A stretch of 10,394 nt of DNA, taken from positions 672 through 11,065 of the forward strand of contig JALTEW010000081.1 in assembly GCA_027073795.1 (NCBI GenBank), read 5' to 3'. Shown here one piece after another: positions 6,114 through 10,394 of this stretch. The translations under genes were made by a program, and so were the position numbers. The notes below the pieces were generated by a model, which searched no databases, was not told the DNA's origin, and was given only the letters and a program-made list of their open reading frames with translations. The DNA comes from a bacterium (lineage in GTDB: Bacteria > Desulfobacterota > S145-22). Position 1 is the first letter of the stretch. Every line of letters starts with the position of its first letter.

Positions 6114-7316
6114 ATGCCGGCTTTCAAGTATAGGGCTGTGGACCAGAGCGGAAAGCGGGTGGGCGGTGTCTTATACGCGGAGAGCGAACGGGCCCTTCAG
6201 GAAACCCTTCGCGACATGCGTCTCTACTTGGTCGACGCGCGGGAGACAAAACCATCCCGGGAAGTTCAACTATGGAGGAAGATTAAACGGAAAGACCTTC
6301 TCACCTTCACCGTCCATCTCCAAACGATTGTTTCTGCCGGTATCCCCATTATCCAGGGCTTGGGAGATCTCATTGACCAAACGGGCAACCAGAACTTCAA
6401 AAAAGTTCTCGAAGACGTGCGGGGGTCCATACAGACCGGCACGAGCCTTTCTGAGGCCTTGGAAAAACATCCCAGAGCCTTTTCAGACCTTTATGTCAGT
6501 GTTATTCGGGCTGGCGAAACATCGGGAAACCTCGATTCTATCTTGAAGGACCTCATCAGTTTCCTTGAATGGCAAGAGGAAATCGTTTCAAGCATCCGCC
6601 AGGCCACCATCTATCCCATCATTGTTCTGACTGCCGTGACAGGGTTGGTCATTCTTCTGATGACCTTTGTCTTCCCACGCTTCACCGTCATCTTTGAAAA
6701 GGCCAACGTCCCCCTCCCCCTGCCCACGCGGATTGTCATGGGGGTCAGCCACCTTCTTGTTTACGACTGGCCCTATCTTATCGCCGCCGTCATCCTTTTT
6801 TTCATCCTTTTCCGGATGTTTGTCAAAACCAGCACTGGCCGACATGTGGTTGACAACTTGAAACTGAAGGTCCCCGTTTTCGGGAAGCTGATTCTCAAGA
6901 TAAACCTCTCCCGCTTTTCCCATTACCTCGGAACGCTTATTCGTGCGGGGATTGATATCACCCAGTCCCTCCGTATCGTCGAGAAGGTGATTGGCAACGT
7001 CATCCTTTCAGACATCATCCGTATCGTCCGGGCGCGGGTTCAGGCGGGTGAATTCATGTCTGACACCCTGAGGGAATATCCCCAGTTTCCCCCCCTCGTG
7101 GTCAGAATGATTTCCATTGGGGAAAGCAGTGGAAATCTCGAAGAAACCCTGGACAAGGTTTCCACCTATTACGACCGTGAGGTCCCGGTCACCATCAAAA
7201 AGGTTTTTGCCATCTTCGAGCCCCTTGTGATTGTCTTTCTTGCTTCCATCGTCCTCCTGATGGCCCTTTCTATGTTCCTGCCCCTCTACCAGATGATGGG
7301 GGTTATCGCGAAATAG
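6114..7316 (+). CDS. gspF: GspF/PilC-type inner-membrane platform protein
   Basis: A 400-residue polytopic protein of normal family length. It begins with the standard MPAFKYRAVDQSGK, then two GspF repeats (about 63-187 and 266-390), each carrying the conserved loop: AGETSGNL (133-140) and GESSGNL (336-342). Transmembrane helices lie near 167-189, 219-237 and 369-391. It forms the membrane platform contacted by the ATPase and is thought to transmit its motion to the pilin subunits. The ATG follows the ATPase TAA with no gap, so the two are surely one operon and probably translationally coupled. It is the last gene of the first transcription unit as far as the sequence shows; no clear terminator follows. 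The symbol could equally be pilC. Confidence 0.97.
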   Translation: MPAFKYRAVDQSGKRVGGVLYAESERALQETLRDMRLYLVDARETKPSREVQLWRKIKRKDLLTFTVHLQTIVSAGIPIIQGLGDLIDQTGNQNFKKVLEDVRGSIQTGTSLSEALEKHPRAFSDLYVSVIRAGETSGNLDSILKDLISFLEWQEEIVSSIRQATIYPIIVLTAVTGLVILLMTFVFPRFTVIFEKANVPLPLPTRIVMGVSHLLVYDWPYLIAAVILFFILFRMFVKTSTGRHVVDNLKLKVPVFGKLILKINLSRFSHYLGTLIRAGIDITQSLRIVEKVIGNVILSDIIRIVRARVQAGEFMSDTLREYPQFPPLVVRMISIGESSGNLEETLDKVSTYYDREVPVTIKKVFAIFEPLVIVFLASIVLLMALSMFLPLYQMMGVIAK

Positions 7317-7353
7317 CGCCTGGCCACCACGAGAATCGGGTATTTTTTGTAGA

Positions 7354-7378
7354 AACTCCTACAAGTTATGTAGGAGTT
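7354..7378. promoter_or_regulatory. Inverted repeat, candidate enhancer-binding-protein site
   Basis: AACTCCTACA, a five-base spacer AGTTA, and TGTAGGAGTT form a perfect 10-bp dyad. Its centre (7366) is about 97 bases upstream of the transcript start predicted from the sigma-54 promoter at 7437-7452, the usual distance for an activator site of a sigma-54 enhancer-binding protein such as PilR. There is no T-run after it on either strand, so it does not look like a terminator. Bases 7347-7352 (TTGTAG) can also pair with 7359-7364 (CTACAA), giving an alternative fold. Confidence 0.55.
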
Positions 7379-7436
7379 GTCCTGTGAGAACCTTAAAAAG
7401 TGCCGGAAACCCCCTGTTTTTTCCGCTTTAATTTAA

Positions 7437-7452
7437 TGGCATAAATATTGCT
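7437..7452 (+). promoter_or_regulatory. Sigma-54 (RpoN) promoter for the second pilin operon
   Basis: TGGCATAAATATTGCT matches the -24/-12 consensus TGGCAC-N5-TTGC(A/T), with GG (7438-7439) and GC (7450-7451) separated by exactly ten bases. Predicted start is near 7463, giving a leader of about 26 bases before ATG 7489 with its own ribosome binding site. Major pilin genes are classically RpoN-dependent with PilS/PilR control, so the location is functionally sensible. Confidence 0.75.
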
Positions 7453-7476
7453 AAAATATAGATGAACTGGATTTAT

Positions 7477-7482
7477 GGGAGG
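7477..7482 (+). promoter_or_regulatory. Ribosome binding site deciding the start of pseudopilin 4
   Basis: GGGAGG lies six bases before ATG 7489. An in-frame ATG at 7462 lies at or before the predicted transcript start and ahead of this site, so it is not used. The leader from 7489, MKHLNNRKG, is a standard prepilin leader. Confidence 0.85.
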
Positions 7483-7488
7483 AAAAAT

Positions 7489-8133
7489 ATGAAACACCTG
7501 AATAACCGAAAAGGCTTTACGCTTATCGAGGCCATCGTGGTGATTGCCGTTCTCTCTATCCTCGCGGGCGCGCTAGTTCCCCTTGCCATCAAAAATATTG
7601 ATGACTCCAAGATCTCGGCCGCCAAGGCGGATGTCAAGGCGATTGCCGCCGCGGTAACGAATCTGCGTTATCATACAGGGAGGTACCCCCATCTCCCGGA
7701 CAGCGGGGATTACTATACCAATCACCTGTATCTGATTTATTCAAGCAATACCTTCGTCCCGCCAACCTATGGTTTCAGTGACACCTCGGGATATACCAAT
7801 GCGAGCCGTAATGAGCCCCTGTTTAATCACCTCATTCAGAACAAGCCTGGGGCCTCCAATCACTATGATAACTGGGGAGGCCCTTATCTGGCGTCTGACA
7901 AGCTGGACCCCTGGGGGAGAAGCTACATCGTCACCGTAATCGGCTATGCCCACTGCCTTAACAACTACATGTGGCCCTACGTCTGGGTCATATCGGCAGG
8001 ACCAGACACGCGCCTGGATACCTCGGCGAGAATCGGCGGAAGTAACGGGGCACCCGATGGCCAGCTCGCCGGGGATGACATCGGTCTTCTCCTTTACCAG
8101 GGCTCTACATCCGCACCCTGTCGCCCGGAATAG
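7489..8133 (+). CDS. GspG-like pseudopilin 4, first gene of second pilin operon
   Basis: A 214-residue prepilin: leader MKHLNNRKG, then FTLIEAIVVIAVLSILAGAL with Glu at +5. The helix passes into a TGRYP turn (63-67), also seen in GspG proteins. The globular part has WGGPYL (129-134), DPWGRSY (140-146), ISAGPD (168-173) and GDDIGL (195-200). Two cysteines occur, Cys155 and Cys211, the latter in a short tail after the GDDI motif (TSAPCRPE) that the other members lack. As the promoter-proximal gene behind a sigma-54 promoter with a strong ribosome binding site, it is a candidate for the most abundant subunit. That is inference from position. Confidence 0.94.
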   Translation: MKHLNNRKGFTLIEAIVVIAVLSILAGALVPLAIKNIDDSKISAAKADVKAIAAAVTNLRYHTGRYPHLPDSGDYYTNHLYLIYSSNTFVPPTYGFSDTSGYTNASRNEPLFNHLIQNKPGASNHYDNWGGPYLASDKLDPWGRSYIVTVIGYAHCLNNYMWPYVWVISAGPDTRLDTSARIGGSNGAPDGQLAGDDIGLLLYQGSTSAPCRPE

Positions 8134-8145
8134 GAAGGTAGAAAA

Positions 8146-8766
8146 ATGAAAAAAATAAGCCAAAAAACCGGTTTTACGCTGATGGAGGTCATCATCGTCC
8201 TGGGCGTTATCTCCATTCTGGCATCCATCCTGGTCCCTATTGCCGTGAGGAATATTGACGATGCCAGGCTGACCGCCGCCGCCAAGGACACGCAATCGAT
8301 CGCTACCGCTATCGTCAACTTTCACATCGATGTGCGTCCCTACTGGCCAGCCTATTCCACCCAGAGTAATTTCACGAACCACAACCCGGATGTCTATATC
8401 CTCGAGTCAAAGGACGGAAATGTCCCAACCGCAACAAACAATGGCTACTGGATCAGTACCTTTAAACACGACACGCTGGAAAACCAGCTTCTTTTAAATA
8501 CCCCTGATTATCCCAACTGGAAGGGTCCCTATCTGGGAACCATCAAGGCGGATCCATGGGGAAATCACTATTACGTTTCGATTGGATCCCTCTGGGACAA
8601 AAACTGGTCCGCGGCGGGTCCCCAATACAGCCCCTCCCAGGCGTGGGCCATCTCAGCCGGACCGAACGGCAACATCGATACCGACCCGAAAGGTCCCCTG
8701 AACAGCGATCCAACGCCAGCCCCTGGGGACGATATTGGTTTCCTCGTGTCTTCCTATAACGGTTAA
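8146..8766 (+). CDS. GspG-like pseudopilin 5
   Basis: A 206-residue prepilin starting 12 bases after the preceding stop, with GGAAGG (8132-8137) upstream. Leader MKKISQKTG is followed by FTLMEVIIVLGVISILASIL; position +4 is Met but the essential Glu +5 is present. The N-terminal helix end reads VPIAVRNIDDARL, very close to pseudopilin 4 (VPLAIKNIDDSKI), marking the two as the nearest pair in the cluster by eye. Globular motifs are WKGPYL (125-130), DPWGNHYY (136-143), ISAGPNG (169-175) and PGDDIGF (193-199). There are no cysteines. A role as filament subunit is inferred from family. Confidence 0.94.
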   Translation: MKKISQKTGFTLMEVIIVLGVISILASILVPIAVRNIDDARLTAAAKDTQSIATAIVNFHIDVRPYWPAYSTQSNFTNHNPDVYILESKDGNVPTATNNGYWISTFKHDTLENQLLLNTPDYPNWKGPYLGTIKADPWGNHYYVSIGSLWDKNWSAAGPQYSPSQAWAISAGPNGNIDTDPKGPLNSDPTPAPGDDIGFLVSSYNG

Positions 8767-8780
8767 AAGGAACTGTAACC

Positions 8781-9368
8781 ATGAATCGAAAAGGTTTTAC
8801 CCTTCTTGAGATCCTGATTGTCGTGGCCATCATTGCCGTCCTGGCGGCTGTCTTGGTTCCCATTGCCGTCAACCAGATGGAGAAGGCAGATATCACCCGC
8901 GCGTGGGGGGATGTCAACGCTATCGAAACTGCCGTCACGAACTTCCGGAGTGACACGAAGGAATTTCCCACACGAAAAAGCGACGGCACTCAGAATTGGG
9001 TCAGCGTCCTTTACAGCGGGACAGGCTGGGCGAGCCACGGGGAAACCTTTGCCGGATCCGTCAATTACGGAACCAACCGGGATCGCATGTATTTCCATCT
9101 TAATCTGAACGACAGCAATCGTTATCCCGCCTGGGATAGCACCACCCTGATCGGCTGGCATGGCCCCTATCTGGACAAGGATCCCCTGGACCCATGGGGG
9201 CACATGTATATCCTGGACACATCGGCCATGACACAACCCAGTAGTGGAACCTACTACAGCTGGATCCTATCGGCGGGCCCCAATGGCCAGTTCCAGACAG
9301 ATGACCAGGACACGGATGTTCTACAGGGAGACGATATCGGAAAATGGATTTATCGATGGCCTCAATAA
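8781..9368 (+). CDS. GspG-like pseudopilin 6
   Basis: A 195-residue prepilin with the shortest leader of the set, MNRKG, then FTLLEILIVVAIIAVLAAVL and Glu at +5. AAGGA at 8767-8771 is nine bases upstream of the ATG, 14 bases after the previous stop. Globular motifs: WHGPYL (126-131), DPWGHMY (137-143), LSAGPNG (163-169) followed by an Asp-rich stretch (TDDQDTD) and GDDI (183-186). The acidic run next to the GspG calcium-loop position could add metal ligands; this is speculation from sequence. Cysteine-free. The end is Trp/Arg-rich (GKWIYRWPQ), unlike its neighbours. Confidence 0.94.
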   Translation: MNRKGFTLLEILIVVAIIAVLAAVLVPIAVNQMEKADITRAWGDVNAIETAVTNFRSDTKEFPTRKSDGTQNWVSVLYSGTGWASHGETFAGSVNYGTNRDRMYFHLNLNDSNRYPAWDSTTLIGWHGPYLDKDPLDPWGHMYILDTSAMTQPSSGTYYSWILSAGPNGQFQTDDQDTDVLQGDDIGKWIYRWPQ

Positions 9369-9385
9369 CCTATAAACGTGACAAA

Positions 9386-10168
9386 ATGATGAAAAACACA
9401 CATCCCAAGGGATTTACGCTGATTGAAATGATCGCCGCCTTGGCCATCATGATTACCATCGTGGCCATCGCCGTTCCCATGGCCATCAAGTTTATGGAGG
9501 TGCAGGAGACCCGCGCGGCACGCACGGAGATGTCCCGTATCTTTAACGATATCCTTTTTGGGGACCCGAAAAACGGAACCTTCGGCTTTGTGGGAGATAT
9601 CGGAAGCTACCCTAAAAGCCTGGAGGATCTTCTTGAAAACGCGTCGGGCTACACAATCTACCAAACCTGCACCGGTGGCGTAAAATACGGCTGGCATGGC
9701 CCCTATTCCCCCGACGGGCACAATCTCTTGAAAGACCCCTGGGGAGAGCTTTATGGCTACAGTACAGATACAACATACGCCAAATATGCCAAGATCACTT
9801 CAACAGGCCCCAACAAAAAAGACGAAGGGGGGAATGGAGACGACCTGGTTTATCCCATTGGAGGGGAAGAAATCCCCGCCTACGGTTCTGTACTCGTCGA
9901 AGTCAAAGATGAGCGGACAATCCATGTCCCACCCGTTACAGACCTCCGCTTTTATTACGCCTCAAAAGGGGAAGAGAAACATGAGGATAAGTCCTGTACG
10001 TGTGAGAGCCCAGGGTACACCTGTACTGTACTTTTCGATGAGAAATATGTCCATCATGGCCTCCACTGTGTACAGGTACTCGGCAGCGACAACAGTATTC
10101 TCGCCTCCACCATTGCCACGGTTATCCATGGTCAGCAGACAAAAGTTACCTTTATCCTCCGAAAATAA
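9386..10168 (+). CDS. Pseudopilin 7 with extra C-terminal domain
   Basis: A 260-residue prepilin, longest in the cluster. The leader MMKNTHPKG (or MKNTHPKG from ATG 9389) is followed by FTLIEMIAALAIMITIVAIA with Glu +5. There is no convincing Shine-Dalgarno, so expression may depend on coupling to pseudopilin 6, 17 bases upstream; ATGs at 9344 and 9356 would overlap that gene and give an unusually long leader. The core is shorter and diverged: SYPKSLEDL (74-82), WHGPYS (103-108), DPWGELYGY (117-125), TSTGPN (138-143), GDDL (151-154). After it comes about 100 residues (162-260) absent from the others, with alternating hydrophobic beta-strand patterns (GSVLVEVKDERTIHV, TVLFDEK, HCVQVLG, QTKVTFILRK) and four cysteines (204, 206, 213, 228; a fifth, Cys95, is in the core). 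It looks like a beta-sandwich domain, as on tip or adhesin-type minor pilins; I do not recognise the family. Confidence 0.9.
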   Translation: MMKNTHPKGFTLIEMIAALAIMITIVAIAVPMAIKFMEVQETRAARTEMSRIFNDILFGDPKNGTFGFVGDIGSYPKSLEDLLENASGYTIYQTCTGGVKYGWHGPYSPDGHNLLKDPWGELYGYSTDTTYAKYAKITSTGPNKKDEGGNGDDLVYPIGGEEIPAYGSVLVEVKDERTIHVPPVTDLRFYYASKGEEKHEDKSCTCESPGYTCTVLFDEKYVHHGLHCVQVLGSDNSILASTIATVIHGQQTKVTFILRK

Positions 10169-10251
10169 CCAACAATTTCAAATGATTACCTCTGAATCAT
10201 CACATAAATTCGATGTTATCACTAAACCCCCCCAATATTACAATTTTTTTC

Positions 10252-10279
10252 TTGACAAGTCTAAACTTAAGTTTATAAT
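10252..10279 (+). promoter_or_regulatory. Sigma-70 promoter of the MerR-family gene
   Basis: TTGACA (10252-10257) and TATAAT (10274-10279) are both perfect consensus hexamers, separated by 16 bases. Predicted start is near 10286, about 13 bases before ATG 10299, so the leader is very short and contains GAGG eight bases before the ATG. Such a strong promoter suggests it is held down by a repressor when inactive. Confidence 0.8.
10262..10275. promoter_or_regulatory. Palindromic operator in the promoter spacer
   Basis: TAAACTTAAGTTTA is a perfect 14-bp palindrome lying between the -35 and -10 hexamers and touching the -10. MerR-family dimers classically bind dyads in exactly this position, so autoregulation by the adjacent gene product is likely. 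The 16-bp spacer is shorter than the 19-20 bp of MerR-activated promoters, which favours simple repression. Confidence 0.6.
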
Positions 10280-10298
10280 TGTGTTTGAGGATAGAGGT

Positions 10299-10394
10299 AT
10301 GAACACCACAGATGTCCTAAAAAAAACGGGGATTCCAAGGCAAAAGCTCTATTACCTTGAGCAAAAGGGCTACATCTCTCCCAAAAAAATCCAT
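10299..10394 (+). CDS. MerR-family transcriptional regulator, 3' end cut by window
   Basis: Only 32 codons are visible. They read as the start of a MerR winged-helix domain: DVLKKTGIPRQKLYYLEQKG, then YISPKK, matching the family pattern of helix-turn-helix followed by LxYxxxxGYIxP. ATG 10299 follows GAGG (10287-10290). The effector domain is out of the window, so the signal cannot be named. It sits 130 bases after the pilin operon and has its own promoter, so it is a separate unit. Whether it regulates the pilins is not shown by anything here. Confidence 0.85.
   Translation, partial: MNTTDVLKKTGIPRQKLYYLEQKGYISPKKIH

Noticed and set aside
6031..6546. Plus-strand open frame of 171 codons across the ATPase/platform junction
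   Set aside because: Out-of-frame shadow of two well-supported genes.
7341..7349. T-run after the platform protein gene as a Rho-independent terminator
   Set aside because: No stable stem precedes the T-run; the real hairpin lies after it and lacks a following T-run.
7404..7428. CGGAAA … TTTCCG stem with T-rich loop as terminator
   Set aside because: Only six pairs, a long loop and no clean downstream T-tract; too weak to call.
7741..8382. Antisense open frame of 213 codons over pilins 4 and 5
   Set aside because: Mirror of two strongly supported genes, with no start signal and no recognisable domain.
10182..10200. ATGATT-N7-AATCAT hairpin after pilin 7 as terminator
   Set aside because: Six mostly A/T pairs and no T-run directly after; not supported.

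Overview
The window is a dense, entirely plus-strand gene cluster from a Gram-negative bacterium. It encodes a type IV filament (type II secretion / type IV pilus superfamily) machine with a large set of major-pseudopilin-like subunits. Gene content (GspE/PilB ATPase with an MshEN-type N-domain, GspF/PilC platform protein, an ABC exporter plus TPR protein inside the pilus operon, a sigma-54 promoter) and moderately GC-rich codon use fit a Desulfobacterota-like (former Deltaproteobacteria) organism or a relative. That is inference from style, not a taxonomic match.

Layout: (1) 1-2006, three tandem GspG-like pilin genes, the first cut by the window edge. A perfect 27-bp inverted repeat (601-685) sits exactly where the second pilin's leader peptide should be. 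(2) 2024-4465, an ABC ATPase, its six-helix permease and a membrane-anchored TPR-like protein. This set recalls the pilG/pilH/pilI block of Myxococcus. A second, decayed copy of the same palindromic element (3538-3628) supplies the start of the TPR gene. (3) 4452-7316, assembly ATPase and platform protein, abutting. (4) 7317-7488, an intercistronic region with a good sigma-54 promoter (7437-7452) and a dyad about 97 bp upstream of the predicted transcript start. (5) 7489-10168, four more GspG-like pilins, the last with an extra C-terminal domain of about 100 residues. (6) 10169-10394, a near-consensus sigma-70 promoter with a 14-bp palindrome in its spacer, driving the start of a MerR-family regulator cut by the window end.

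Working model: ATPase and platform protein extrude filaments built from some or all of seven related pilins. All seven share the order W-x-GPY, DPWG-x2-Y, [ST]-x-G-[PE]-[ND], GDD[IL], resembling the GspG globular core and its calcium loop. The ABC/TPR set probably assists assembly. No secretin, prepilin peptidase, GspH/I/J/K-type minor pseudopilins or PilM/N/O-type proteins are present here, so the system is either completed elsewhere or is a divergent filament type. The most notable observations are the seven-member major-pilin array split over two transcription units, and the two palindromic elements that appear to have become the 5' ends of two genes.
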